From the NCBI RefSeq assembly GCF_038039535.1, contig NZ_JBBPHP010000022.1, forward strand, positions 1 through 64,000: a DNA stretch of 64,000 nt. Direction: 5' to 3'. The translations under genes and the position numbers were made by a program. The notes below the pieces were generated by a model that saw only the letters and a program-made list of their open reading frames with translations, ran no database searches and had not been told where the DNA came from. The first letter of the stretch is position 1, and each line of letters opens with the position of its first letter. This DNA comes from Catalinimonas sp038039535. GTDB lineage: Bacteria; Bacteroidota; Bacteroidia; Cytophagales; Cyclobacteriaceae. Below are positions 25,689 to 35,327 of this stretch, piece after piece.

Positions 25689-28600
25689 TATGCTATGGCT
25701 GTTTGAGAAGTTGAGTTAATGATGTTTTTAATCTGATTTTTAATATCCCGCAAATCATTGGCTACCTCAATAAACACCCAGGGATCATACTCGTACTTAT
25801 CCTTGACCGCATTGACAGCAGGTAGCCAACGGTTTTCTACAAACCACTTTTTGAGGGATTTATCAGTTTTATTGGCTCCAGTGATTTCAATAATGAGATT
25901 GATCATTTGCCCATCAGGGGCCTTGCAACGAGTGATAAAATCCGGGTAGTAGCGTCTTTCTTCAGCATCTTTGGTGTAGGGAATTGTAAAGCCCAAAAAC
26001 TCATTTTTGACATAGCTTTTTACCTCATCTAATTCTTCAAGGGTCTTAGCAGCAATCTGCTCCCAACTATCCGTATCGGCTACCACATAGTTGACGTGGC
26101 TTTTTTGCGTAGGATATATCTCTTTAGTGGTATTGCCATTTACATAGCGGGTACTGCTAAAAGGATTGTAATAGTTGAAAACCGGCCGGATATATTCAGA
26201 AGTATTGATATGGGTATTGACTCCGCGAGCTATATGCTCGCAAATTGATTTGGGGGATTCAAAGTATACCAGTCGCTTATGCGTACCGGGATAATTCAGT
26301 ACCTGAAGACGGGTATGGTACCATTCGCTGACGATGTCCCGTACCTGACGAAAACGCTGAATTGGAAAGCCATCAATATCACCAAACTGATGTCTAAGGA
26401 ATTCTCTGGCTATTTGGTAAATAATCTCCTGATCCCGCATTTCCAGTACCGATTTCACTTCCAACTTTTCGTTACCTGGCACAAAAGCCGTTTCCATAAT
26501 GGTCTCTGTCGGAAACTTTGAACCATCTATCTGGTAGCTTTCTAGATTAGAAAAGTCATATGCTATCTTTCCATCCTTGTTCTCTATGCGGTAGCTGTCA
26601 ATATTTGGGAAAGTGATCTCATACTCTTCTTCTCGATCCGGTAAGGCACGAATATGGGTATAGTCCGGTGGATCACTAATCACAGTTTTGCCACTCTTGA
26701 ACATTTTGAAGGGTACACCAATGATGTGAGCATATTCCGGGGGGAATTTCCATACTATATCTTTGGTTCTGCGAGTATTCTGCGGCAGTTGCTGCCCTGT
26801 TTTAGGATCATAAGGAACCAGATTATACCTTTTTCTTCGTAGGGCACGTCCTGCTACCTGTTCACAAAGGAGGTTAGAATTGAATGCCCTTAAACCCATG
26901 ATATGAGTTACTGTATTGGCATCCCATCCCTCTGTGAGCATAGAAACTGAAACTACACAGCGGATATGTGAGCCCAGCTTACCAGGTTTGCCTACCGTGT
27001 TGACTACTTCCCGTAGAATTTCCGCATCAGAAATGTTTTCAGCGGAAGCTGATCCCTTTTGCCGTGCGTATTCCTTCCGGAACTCGGCAATTTCACTGGC
27101 AAAGATTTTCTTAAAGTCATCGTTTACCTGATCTGAGTTTTCTAGTGCATCGCTGTCAATAAGCAGAGTAGGAGCTTTTCGTTTTGGCAGAACAGTACCA
27201 GTTCTATCATCATAATTAGAAAGTAGAGGGTAATGGCCAGTAATACTTTGAATTATATTTCCCTCTTTGTCTGTCTTTTCATAACCAGCTACGAATTTAT
27301 AGACTTCTTTGGAAACAGAGGTATTATTACATACTACAATGAATACTGGTGGCTCCGAGAAGAGGTCCATTTTTTCCTCAGCCTTCTTCTTTTCACCATC
27401 AAAGTAGTGCTCGTAGTGGTTGTAAAACTGATCCAATGCCCCTTTGACTAAAGGAGGTATTTTAGGAGGAGCTTCTATTCCTATCATTTCGCCCTTTTTC
27501 TTAGCTTCCTTCTTTTTACCTCTTTGCCCTTTACGTGGTAATTCTTCCTTTACATGATCATAAAGATTCCGAAGTTTTGCTCCTTCCAAATCCTGTGTAT
27601 TATCACTTTCAGGTAAGAAGGGAATCTTTACCAATCCTGACTCAATGGCTTCAATTAATCCGAAATCAGACACTACCCAACCAAATAATTTGTATGATTG
27701 GTAACCAGACCCCTGTAGATAATAGGGTGTAGCAGAAAGGTCATAGACTGCCATGAGCTTAAATCTCTTACCAATCTCGGTAAGTCCAGTGTACCAGACC
27801 GCTGCTCTCTCATTTTCCTCTTGGGAATTATCTTCATCTGTCTTTTTACCTTTAGCTTTAGGTAGATAACAATGATGAGCCTCATCATTAAGCACCAGTA
27901 AACGCCCTCCCTGTTTAAAGTTGCCCATTAGACGTTTAATCACCAAGCTATAGTCTTCCTTTGCCTCCTGTTTTTTCCCTGAAGCATCCTTTTTCCCATC
28001 AAATGGACTTTTTTTGTTACCCTGGAGCGTTTTAGGCTCAAAGGCATGGTAATTAGTAATCACAATGCGGGAATTAAGATTGAGCAGTTGCCTCACATAA
28101 TGATCTGGAACTAATCCTCTTTCTCGGTAGTAATCTTTTATATCCTGGGCGTTTTTATTTTCAGTATCTACCCTGAGCACTCCCAGACGGTCCCTAATCG
28201 TTACGCCAGGAGCCACCAAAAGAAAATAATCAGCGAAACGAGTATCATTACGATATTCTTGCCTATTGAAGAAGTGGTACAAGATTAACGCTCCCATCAC
28301 CACAGTCTTTCCAGTACCAGTAGCCATTTTAAACGCGTAGCGTGGGAGATGCATAGAAGGATCATTACTCACAGCCTTACAATTCTTCTCTAGCCGATTG
28401 ATTACATTCTGCCCTGCATTTGATTTACCAGCGACTTCATTCAGCCAGATAGCTGTTTCAATGGCTTCCCTCTGAGCAAAGAATAGGTTTTTGGTAACTA
28501 GTCTATCAGGATTTTTAAACCAGAATGTCAGAAGTTCTTTGGTAACACGGGTAGTATTGGTATATCCCCCATCACGCCATTGCTTTACCTCTTTTCGTAC

Positions 28601-28819
28601 CAGATTAATCAATTCAGTCTCATACTGAGCAGCCAGATCATTGACCTCAAAGATTTTTCCCTGTGGTCCTTGTTTGGTAGGGATAGAATGAATGTCAGGA
28701 GCAAAGATTCTTCGTCCTTCCCTGATATCCTGGTAATTCAGCGCACCATTTTGATCAGTAGCATAGTGATATTTAGGTTCTTCGTAGGGACTGTTGAGTA
28801 TTGGGTTGTTGTTTGACAT
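25688..28819 (-). CDS. res: Type III restriction enzyme subunit (Res)
   Basis: 1043 residues. SF2 helicase motifs: Walker A MATGTGKTVV (about 165-174), DEAH (312-315), the conserved Ser-Ala-Thr (DLSATPYY), and motif VI QVAGRALRR. The C-terminal endonuclease domain shows the PD-(D/E)xK pattern YYPDFITR...LIIEITG near residue 975. It translocates on DNA and cuts when two unmethylated sites meet, with Mod. First gene of the res-mod-HEPN operon; 146 bases separate it from the DUF262 gene downstream. Confidence 0.93.
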   Translation of the reverse strand: MSNNNPILNSPYEEPKYHYATDQNGALNYQDIREGRRIFAPDIHSIPTKQGPQGKIFEVNDLAAQYETELINLVRKEVKQWRDGGYTNTTRVTKELLTFWFKNPDRLVTKNLFFAQREAIETAIWLNEVAGKSNAGQNVINRLEKNCKAVSNDPSMHLPRYAFKMATGTGKTVVMGALILYHFFNRQEYRNDTRFADYFLLVAPGVTIRDRLGVLRVDTENKNAQDIKDYYRERGLVPDHYVRQLLNLNSRIVITNYHAFEPKTLQGNKKSPFDGKKDASGKKQEAKEDYSLVIKRLMGNFKQGGRLLVLNDEAHHCYLPKAKGKKTDEDNSQEENERAAVWYTGLTEIGKRFKLMAVYDLSATPYYLQGSGYQSYKLFGWVVSDFGLIEAIESGLVKIPFLPESDNTQDLEGAKLRNLYDHVKEELPRKGQRGKKKEAKKKGEMIGIEAPPKIPPLVKGALDQFYNHYEHYFDGEKKKAEEKMDLFSEPPVFIVVCNNTSVSKEVYKFVAGYEKTDKEGNIIQSITGHYPLLSNYDDRTGTVLPKRKAPTLLIDSDALENSDQVNDDFKKIFASEIAEFRKEYARQKGSASAENISDAEILREVVNTVGKPGKLGSHIRCVVSVSMLTEGWDANTVTHIMGLRAFNSNLLCEQVAGRALRRKRYNLVPYDPKTGQQLPQNTRRTKDIVWKFPPEYAHIIGVPFKMFKSGKTVISDPPDYTHIRALPDREEEYEITFPNIDSYRIENKDGKIAYDFSNLESYQIDGSKFPTETIMETAFVPGNEKLEVKSVLEMRDQEIIYQIAREFLRHQFGDIDGFPIQRFRQVRDIVSEWYHTRLQVLNYPGTHKRLVYFESPKSICEHIARGVNTHINTSEYIRPVFNYYNPFSSTRYVNGNTTKEIYPTQKSHVNYVVADTDSWEQIAAKTLEELDEVKSYVKNEFLGFTIPYTKDAEERRYYPDFITRCKAPDGQMINLIIEITGANKTDKSLKKWFVENRWLPAVNAVKDKYEYDPWVFIEVANDLRDIKNQIKNIINSTSQTAIA

Positions 28820-28965
28820 TTATAAAATCTAATTATACATTAAAGCCGTTTAAATGAATATCCACTAAATACTTGGTTAATACTCTATTTGCCTAAATGG
28901 CAGATGAGTTAAATAAACGGATCATTTATAATAATTTCTAAAATTAGTAGATGACTTATTAGAAG

Positions 28966-30909
28966 TTAACCGAGTGAGGAATTAGAATCTGCCAATACTT
29001 CTTCTCTCTCACCTTCAAATGCAAATATTTCAACAATTTTGTCAATCATATACCTTGTTCTCGCATTGATTGTCTCGTGATTCCAGTAACTAATATTTGC
29101 TAAAGAACTTTTACCCCCTTTTATCTTAAATTGTAAATTATTTAATGATAACCCATTTCTATAGCCAATAAACAGTTCTTCTCCAAGTACATTTTTATGT
29201 GCTTTACTCTGCTTTTCAGAAAAAGATTTATTGGATAGATTAGAGTTGTAAGCAGATAGAGTCAAATTTCCTAATTTGTGTACCCATTCATATTGAATTG
29301 CTTGTGCCTTTTCCTTATCTCCACTTGCAATCATTTCAACCCAGCTGTTAGGAATATTTTGTCCTTGTGGTAAAATGTGCTCAATCGTCCAAATGTAATT
29401 ATCATTATTTGGATTCCTTTTCCATAAATCCGGTGAATACTCTCTATTATGACTAATGCTATCTAACTTCCATAACAAATACCTTGTCATACCGGCATTA
29501 TTAATGAAGATATCGTCTTCTAGCCATTCCTTGAGATCCTGTAATGTTGAAGGTTGCCCTTTCGCACTATTCATTTGCCATCCGATAATATCTTGGGAAG
29601 AAACCTTCTTAGAACTCTCTATCTTTTCTGCACACTTTTCTACAACTTCTATATTAATAGCATCAAGGTCTCTTGTGTTTGGATAATCAGTAATATTCCT
29701 TCGTGCATAATACTTAATTAGAAAGCCTAAAATTTCTTCTAGGGTTGAGTCTTTTTCTAGATATTGCTCGTTACTAAATAAAAACAATAATAAGGTAAAT
29801 GAAGATGCTGCCTCTACTCTATTGAGCTCTGCAAGAAGGCTAGCAACATTAGATCTAGGTTCTTCAGTTATCTCAATAAACTTTCCATAGGTTTTACCCT
29901 TTGTCAAGAACTCATTCAAGGTAAATTGTACATCTTTCTTTATCAACCTTTCATATATTTGTAAAATATTGCTTCGCGTTGCTTTTGATATCCTGTCATG
30001 CTTAACTTCTTGATTTACTTTGAATGCATTATAGTATTGGCGTAAGAAACGAATCTGATTATCAAAATCTGGGATAAAGCTTAAGAGATCTTGCCATTTA
30101 TCATAAGTTTCATCTATACCTTGCTTTTGCTGCTTTTCCATCTCAGCCAAAAGACTGTTTTTGATAATATCAATTGGAGAAAGAGGAACACCCCGATTAT
30201 TTAGTGTCTCAAATAGGGTAAAAGCATCAGCTTGTGAATTAACAGATATATGTATAAAAATGAGTCTATTAAGTTTATCTAATAATGCATCTAAATCTTC
30301 TTTAGATTCAGGCAATTCATTATAGAAGTAGTCATATGCTTTATAAAACCTCCTATTTCCGGCAAATTTTGGTTGTTTTACATCTTTTAATATCCCGCAA
30401 TCATAAAATATATACTTATAGTCATCTAAGTTATTATTTTGAGTAGAAGGCTGCACCCTTAAAAAGCAAGTGTACTTACCATCCTTAAAACTTCCTTCTT
30501 CATCTTTATAAACCTCATTTTTTTTCTTAATGAGTTTTTTCATTATGCTATCAAGCTTGATAGTAATATCTCTTAATTCTTCCTCATCCTCTTCCTTTTG
30601 ATACTCATTGTATAATTCCTTATATCTATAATAAATTGCAGCGAGAAAAATACTTAAAGTGGTAAGCCTTTGCTGACCATCAACCACTTGATATATTTTT
30701 TCTTCTCCAGGCCTTAAGTTATTTGAGTGGTTTACAACTATTACTGAACCTATAAAATAATCAGGATCATTTTCTAATATATCTGTTAACAAAGTTTCCC
30801 AATGACCTCTGCCCCACACATATTCACGTTGATATTTTGGAATATGATAATGTTCTAAATTTCCTTCTATTTTTAATATCTCTGCAAAAGTTAATTTTAC
30901 CGCGTTCAT
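28966..30909 (-). CDS. DUF262/DUF1524 nuclease (GmrSD-like)
   Basis: 647 residues. The N-terminal DUF262 (ParB-like) domain shows IPKYQREYVW at 23-32 and DGQQRLTTL at 77-85, the DGQQR box used for nucleotide-dependent activity. The C-terminal DUF1524 HNH domain shows WTIEHILPQ and KLGNLTLSAYNSNLSN. This single-chain layout is known for type IV restriction of modified phage DNA (GmrSD family). It lies just before res-mod on the same strand and has its own leader (31004-31208), so it may be a second defence module with its own promoter. Confidence 0.9.
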   Translation of the reverse strand: MNAVKLTFAEILKIEGNLEHYHIPKYQREYVWGRGHWETLLTDILENDPDYFIGSVIVVNHSNNLRPGEEKIYQVVDGQQRLTTLSIFLAAIYYRYKELYNEYQKEEDEEELRDITIKLDSIMKKLIKKKNEVYKDEEGSFKDGKYTCFLRVQPSTQNNNLDDYKYIFYDCGILKDVKQPKFAGNRRFYKAYDYFYNELPESKEDLDALLDKLNRLIFIHISVNSQADAFTLFETLNNRGVPLSPIDIIKNSLLAEMEKQQKQGIDETYDKWQDLLSFIPDFDNQIRFLRQYYNAFKVNQEVKHDRISKATRSNILQIYERLIKKDVQFTLNEFLTKGKTYGKFIEITEEPRSNVASLLAELNRVEAASSFTLLLFLFSNEQYLEKDSTLEEILGFLIKYYARRNITDYPNTRDLDAINIEVVEKCAEKIESSKKVSSQDIIGWQMNSAKGQPSTLQDLKEWLEDDIFINNAGMTRYLLWKLDSISHNREYSPDLWKRNPNNDNYIWTIEHILPQGQNIPNSWVEMIASGDKEKAQAIQYEWVHKLGNLTLSAYNSNLSNKSFSEKQSKAHKNVLGEELFIGYRNGLSLNNLQFKIKGGKSSLANISYWNHETINARTRYMIDKIVEIFAFEGEREEVLADSNSSLG

Positions 30910-31003
30910 ACCCTAGATTAAATCAATAAACATAAAGGCCAATAAAACGAAGACCACTTAGAGTAAGTACAATCACCCTCTTTATTTCTTCATTTTGCCT
31001 TCC

Positions 31004-31208
31004 AATATAGTGAAGAAAATGTGTTAAAAAATATTAGAAAATTTATTTTTCATAAACGTGGTGTAAGCCATATTCAGATATATATAAAGTATGGAGAATT
31101 TTGACCTGCAATACTGGAAGAAGTAAAACAAATTACATATATATTAAACAAAAGAATGCGCTTTATTTTTATCAGCCCTTTTTGCCATAAAGACTTTTTT
31201 ATTCTTTG
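31004..31208 (-). promoter_or_regulatory. Repeated leader, copy A, upstream of the DUF262 gene
   Basis: The 48 bases at 31004-31051 match 33268-33315 at 43 positions. The distal end, around ATAAAGACTTTTT-ATTCTTT (31186-31207), matches 33455-33475. The proximal edge is 95 nt upstream of the DUF262 start; in copy B the distance to its gene is 89 nt. A shared promoter/leader or a duplication scar is inferred. The minus strand reading on from here (ORF 31199-31255, MEVYDLLRRNMDAS) is a possible remnant only. Confidence 0.6.
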
Positions 31209-31484
31209 TACTCGGATGCATCCATATTTCTTCTAAGGAGGTCGTACACTTCCATTTGGAGGATTTTAAGCCATAATAGGATTCGTTTTTTCTTCCTCAA
31301 TTCAGAATTATCGCGTGATGAGCGCAGTACAATAAATTGAAATTTTTGAATTAGCCTTTTAACTTAAATACAAAATTGATGCTCCTCCAAAATTTGTAAT
31401 ATATCACTTGAATTGTCAACTTAGTCATTTCAAATTGACGGAATGAATTATAGTAAATTAAGTGGTAGATCTAATCTACAATGC
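31209..31484. other. Spacer with a decayed ORF fragment
   Basis: Minus strand has about 46 open codons ending at 31199 (containing LRKKKRILLWLKILQMEVYDLL), without an ATG near its beginning. It looks like the tail of a lost gene but is too short to identify. No other feature is seen. Confidence 0.35.
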
Positions 31485-32288
31485 CTAATAGGGCACTAGG
31501 CTATATATGGTTTTTTTAAACCACGACGGAAAAGTATTAGGACGATCCCAATCACAAAGTATCACTAAAGGCATAAAAAACAACTGTACCAATGTAAACA
31601 GTATGCTTGCCAACAGAAATATTTTGCTATCAAATAGCAAGTAAAGCGCACAAAAGGTTGAAACTAAAATTACCAGATAGATAAGGGTTCGGTTAAAACT
31701 AGCCAGTGGCCAATAAACGACCTTTCTAACTTCATTAACCCAATTGTCATAGTTGCTTACCAGATAGTAAATTCCTTTCCCCACATTATAAAAAAGCAAA
31801 GGTGGTTTTAATACCTCGTGATTGTGGTCATCAAAAGATCGGGATGGGCCCAATAAACGATAATCATATGATGATAAGGGGCTTTCTAAATAATTATTTT
31901 TATGAATTAAAGATTGGTTTTGCTGAAAAGCATTCAAATCATCAAGGAAAGAGTCTTTGTGCTTACCCTTAAAATATGAAGTACTCAGAAATTTAAGTCC
32001 ATAAGTTTGGGCAACAGCTTTAATATCATCTTCCAGGTATAATTTCTCTGGATTGTTTTTCCCAAATTGGATTAACAGTTTTAATGAAATTTTACCTAAG
32101 TCGTCAACAATTGATTCTGGAGCAAAACCTGCCTGACGAAGTGTTTGATAGTTAGTTTGGCTTGTTTCAGAAAGTTGATCATAACGATCCATTCGGGATA
32201 AATTGAGCGAGTTGAATAATGACTGGTAAGCTTCTAGGTTTTTTTCTTTTTGTTGTTCTAATTTATGCAGAAGAGATACTTCACTCAT
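31485..32288 (-). CDS. Unknown membrane protein, paralogue of 32610-33179 (long copy)
   Basis: 267 residues. The N-terminal part starts MSEVSLLHKLEQQKEKN and contains QAGFAPESIVDDLGKISLK and YLEDDIKAVAQTYGLKFL, all matched in the shorter paralogue. A conserved box, KPPLLFYNVGKGIYYLVS, precedes two membrane spans (about 200-245). A cytoplasmic N-domain with a membrane anchor is likely. I know of no function. It sits in a defence-rich island beside a shortened relative, so a membrane-targeting effector is conceivable but unsupported. Confidence 0.7.
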   Translation of the reverse strand: MSEVSLLHKLEQQKEKNLEAYQSLFNSLNLSRMDRYDQLSETSQTNYQTLRQAGFAPESIVDDLGKISLKLLIQFGKNNPEKLYLEDDIKAVAQTYGLKFLSTSYFKGKHKDSFLDDLNAFQQNQSLIHKNNYLESPLSSYDYRLLGPSRSFDDHNHEVLKPPLLFYNVGKGIYYLVSNYDNWVNEVRKVVYWPLASFNRTLIYLVILVSTFCALYLLFDSKIFLLASILFTLVQLFFMPLVILCDWDRPNTFPSWFKKTIYSLVPY

Positions 32289-32358
32289 AGGTTTTAGGAG
32301 GTTAGTGGATAACGATTACTATTTGTAGACCGTTTTTACTTCATATAAGTAGCTTAAT

Positions 32359-32571
32359 ATGAAATCAATTAATAACATTTTCGTAGATACCGATATAATT
32401 TTGCTTCTCGCCCTCTATCTTTTGTTCTTTTTTGACTTTAGTGTACTGAGTTGGATAGTTATTTCTCTATTATCTATCACTATAGGCTTTGAGCTTTTTG
32501 TAAGCTGGTACAACTATCAGCTTGAAAAGCTAAACCAAGAGATCATACTAAAAAACGAGAAGAATAAATAA
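32359..32571 (+). CDS. Small two-span membrane protein, 70 aa
   Basis: Reads divergently from the long paralogue. It has two hydrophobic spans (IILLLALYLLFFFDF and WIVISLLSITIGFELFV) and then an Asn/Glu/Lys-rich tail ending NEKNK. It begins with ATG. It is not recognised, and being on the opposite strand from its neighbours makes it less certain. Confidence 0.45.
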   Translation: MKSINNIFVDTDIILLLALYLLFFFDFSVLSWIVISLLSITIGFELFVSWYNYQLEKLNQEIILKNEKNK

Positions 32572-32609
32572 GTAACACGATTTAACTGTATATCAGTGCA
32601 GTATGATCT

Positions 32610-33179
32610 TTAAAGGTAAGAATCATAGGTGCTCACCAGGTAATAAATATTTGCACCAATATTGTAGAATAATAAAGGTGGTTTAGAGGAAGAAATACCC
32701 TTTCCTTCAAAGGTCTGAGGTAAACTAAATAGATAAAACCTTGATGAGTGAAGTAATTGAAAGACACGGCTTACACCACCATTTTTATCTTCTAATGAAG
32801 CCAAAAAATGAAGGAAACTCTTTATATCATTTATAAATATGCTTTTTTGGTCCCCCTGGAAATCACTCGTTTTTAAAAACTTAAGTCCATATGATAATGC
32901 TACTTCCTTGATATCTTCCTCTAAATAAAACTTTGCAGGGCTTTCTTTTTCCAAGGCTATTAATATGGATGAAGAATTTTTGCCTAATCTTTCTAAAATA
33001 GAATCTGGTTTAAACCCAGCATATAATAAAGCCTGTTCATCACTCATATCTTCATCTCCGGTCCATGATCCTTCATAGAGGGTCTTATCCTGTTCTATTG
33101 CTTGGTAAATTTCTTGGTAGGCATCTTGATTAGCTTCTTTCTGCTTATTCAAAAGCGATAAAATAGATATCTCCTTCAT
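32610..33179 (-). CDS. Unknown protein, paralogue of 31485-32288 lacking the membrane part
   Basis: 189 residues aligned with the N-terminal three quarters of the long copy: YAGFKPDSILERLGKNSSSIL, YLEEDIKEVALSYGLKFL, and KPPLLFYNIGANIYYLVS. It then stops at TYDSYL, exactly where the membrane region would begin. It is therefore either a truncated copy or a soluble version. Leader copy B lies upstream. Function unknown. Confidence 0.68.
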   Translation of the reverse strand: MKEISILSLLNKQKEANQDAYQEIYQAIEQDKTLYEGSWTGDEDMSDEQALLYAGFKPDSILERLGKNSSSILIALEKESPAKFYLEEDIKEVALSYGLKFLKTSDFQGDQKSIFINDIKSFLHFLASLEDKNGGVSRVFQLLHSSRFYLFSLPQTFEGKGISSSKPPLLFYNIGANIYYLVSTYDSYL

Positions 33180-33267
33180 GGCCGCTAGGTTGGTTTATAA
33201 TACGTTTGTTTTCTTTATCTCAAAAAGCCTTTATTCATATCTGCTTTATTTGCATGTATAACTACTT

Positions 33268-33475
33268 AATATAGTAAAGAAATCGTGTTGAAAAATATTG
33301 GAAAATTTATTTTTCCAAAAGCTGCGTAAGCCGCGTTTAGCTATCTATAAAATAAGGAGCGTTTTAATCTGCAATATTGATAAGAAGCAGAAACAAACTA
33401 CAGCGAATTCTTAATATATGAAATCGCTGTAATTTTTTTTTCTCTCCTTATTGTCATAAAGACTTTTTATTCTTT
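33268..33475 (-). promoter_or_regulatory. Repeated leader, copy B, upstream of the short paralogue
   Basis: Homologous to 31004-31208. It contains a perfect TTGGAAAA/TTTTCCAA inverted repeat with a 5-nt spacer (positions 33299-33319), degenerate in copy A. The last bases overlap the 3' end of the coiled-coil gene (33454-33921). It sits 89 nt upstream of the short paralogue's start. Confidence 0.6.
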
Positions 33476-33921
33476 AATGGTCTTCCCCTTTTTATACGCC
33501 TCTTCTTTACTATATCCGGCCTAGGTTTTGGATCTATTTGTTCTATATAAGCCTCAACCGCTATACGAAGGATATCATATACAGGAAATCCTGAATGGTA
33601 TGATAAATCTAATATGCGTTCATGCTTTTCCAAAGAGATCCCAGTTCGTATACCTACAACTTTATTGGGTTTTTTTGGAATAGACGTAGGAAAACTCATT
33701 TCCTTAATGTTAGTATTAAAGGACCTTTTCTTCTCATTTTCCCTTAAATTTTTTTCTTGATTTTCAATGATTACATCAAGGCTTAGCCCTATCTGCTTAA
33801 TATTTTCTTCAAGTTGCTGGCCATTTTTATGATGTTGTTCCATCATAATATTTAGCATTTGGATGTTGTGTTTGATTTTTTTTAGTTCTTCGTCCATAGT
33901 TGCGTTTTTATTCTTGATCAT
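33454..33921 (-). CDS. Coiled-coil protein with basic C-terminus, RHH-like
   Basis: 155 residues. The first half is a charged coiled coil (EELKKIKHNIQMLNIMMEQHHKN). The second half, VVGIRTGISLEKHERILDLSYHSGFPVYDILRIAVEAYIEQ, looks like a ribbon-helix-helix segment, and the end is a Lys/Arg-rich patch (KKRRIKRGRPLKNKKSL) with an AT-hook-like RGRP. DNA binding is likely. It may control the neighbouring duplicated genes. A start at MDEELKK (33897) is also possible. Confidence 0.65.
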   Translation of the reverse strand: MIKNKNATMDEELKKIKHNIQMLNIMMEQHHKNGQQLEENIKQIGLSLDVIIENQEKNLRENEKKRSFNTNIKEMSFPTSIPKKPNKVVGIRTGISLEKHERILDLSYHSGFPVYDILRIAVEAYIEQIDPKPRPDIVKKRRIKRGRPLKNKKSL

Positions 33922-34342
33922 TTATACTCCCTATTTTAATAACTGTGGAGTAAAAACCCTCAAGTATATCTATTTTTTTCTACTTCTTATTTGATTTATA
34001 AGTGTTAGCAGAACGAAGTATTTGAAACCGTAAATAAATTTTAGGGGATATCTGAAAATTAATTTCTATGTATTTGAAATGATATTGTAGCTGGCACTAA
34101 TATTCTATTAAAAATGATATGTTACTGTCAGCAGGCATCACAATAGTTATGAGGAAGAGTAAAGTGTCAGAATTTATTCATCAACACAAAAATGAAATCC
34201 ATAGCGTGTTGTAAATCAAACTATTATTGAGTGTTTGGGTGACTAAAGAACCCAAGCTTGTAGTAGTTATTATAAAGAGCATTTATAAAGCGTATGAGGT
34301 CAGAGATAGTATTTGAAGAAATCACTAAACACTAAAATTAAT
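33922..34342. other. Gap between the coiled-coil gene and the beta-rich gene
   Basis: About 420 AT-rich bases between divergent genes, so both promoters should lie here. I found no repeat, hairpin or ORF that I would defend. Confidence 0.5.
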
Positions 34343-35245
34343 ATGAATGATACTATAGTAATTCCACAATTGAGTAACAGCATTATTGCTAAAGTTAGCA
34401 AACAGGGCATAACAAAGATTGGTGAAATAGATATACCATTTGATTCAAAGAGCATAGTTACTAAAAATGACTTAGTTGTTTCATTATGTTTTGAAACACA
34501 AACCCTGACTGTCCATGATACTGCCGGCTCATTATTGTTAGAGAAAGGAGATAGTCAATACAAGGCAATCAATGTAAAAGGTAACATAGTATATCTAGGG
34601 GGAGAATATAGAAGTAGGTACCCTTTTAAAGGTGAGATGTTTTCCGTATTAAATCTTGAAGATGTAAACCTCAGCCCTACTACTATGGATTTGCCCATAA
34701 AAGTAGTAGAGGGTAAATCTATTGATGATATTTTAATAAAAGGAAGCGATTTAATTCTTGTAGACAATGTTGTGTATCCCAAGTATCTGATTAAGTACGA
34801 TATATCTACTCCTGAACATCCAACCCACCTTGAAACTATACAACTTCCTAGTGGTGCGCCCAATGACCACATCATCAAAGGAGATATCAATGAAGACTGG
34901 ACAGTATTATTCTCCTCAGCTAGTTATCATGGAGGTAATAGCCAAAATATTTCAGTGAGTGGAAAAACAGAAGGGTATCTACACTTAAATAAATCTTGGT
35001 TGTCTATTATATCTGATGATCCTTATAGCAAGATATCGTACATAGACTTTTCTTTAGTCAATAATTATCTCTATGTCTTGAGGTCGGATGGCTTAGGATA
35101 TATTGATCTAAACAAGAAGATATCCAATGAGGATTTTATCCCTATAAAAACTGAAAACTCAAACTTTTCAAGACTAATCAAATCTAGGTCTAACAGGCTT
35201 GTTGCAGTATATGGAAGAGGGTATGAGTTAATAGATACCCGATAG
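34343..35245 (+). CDS. Unknown beta-rich protein (propeller-like)
   Basis: About 300 residues from the ATG at 34343; a TTG at 34313 gives a longer but less likely product. It has short hydrophobic strand repeats such as VTKNDLVVSLCFETQTLTVHD, ILIKGSDLILVDNVVYPKYLIKYDIS and YIDFSLVNNYLYVLRSDGLGYIDL, about 40 residues apart, suggesting a beta-propeller. No signal peptide. It is the last island gene before the right end and faces the tRNA. It has no recognised family; propeller folds often form protein-binding platforms. Confidence 0.65.
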   Translation: MNDTIVIPQLSNSIIAKVSKQGITKIGEIDIPFDSKSIVTKNDLVVSLCFETQTLTVHDTAGSLLLEKGDSQYKAINVKGNIVYLGGEYRSRYPFKGEMFSVLNLEDVNLSPTTMDLPIKVVEGKSIDDILIKGSDLILVDNVVYPKYLIKYDISTPEHPTHLETIQLPSGAPNDHIIKGDINEDWTVLFSSASYHGGNSQNISVSGKTEGYLHLNKSWLSIISDDPYSKISYIDFSLVNNYLYVLRSDGLGYIDLNKKISNEDFIPIKTENSNFSRLIKSRSNRLVAVYGRGYELIDTR

Positions 35246-35293
35246 TATAGTAGGAATACTGTAAGCATATACTTTTTTAGTTATCAGCAATTT

Positions 35294-35313
35294 TGTTTCT
35301 ACTATGTTTCTAC
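35294..35313 (+). repeat. Right integrase arm-type sites (TGTTTCTAC)
   Basis: TGTTTCTAC at 35294-35302 (context TTTTG) and 35305-35313, two bases apart, just inside the right end. The left end has the same pair three bases apart. This mirrored placement supports arm-type integrase sites. Confidence 0.6.
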
Positions 35314-35327
35314 CAATGCATAAAAAA

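Noticed and set aside
28966..30909. CRISPR or BREX component
   Set aside because: The protein is a stand-alone DUF262/DUF1524 type. No repeat-spacer array or other BREX/CRISPR gene is in the window.
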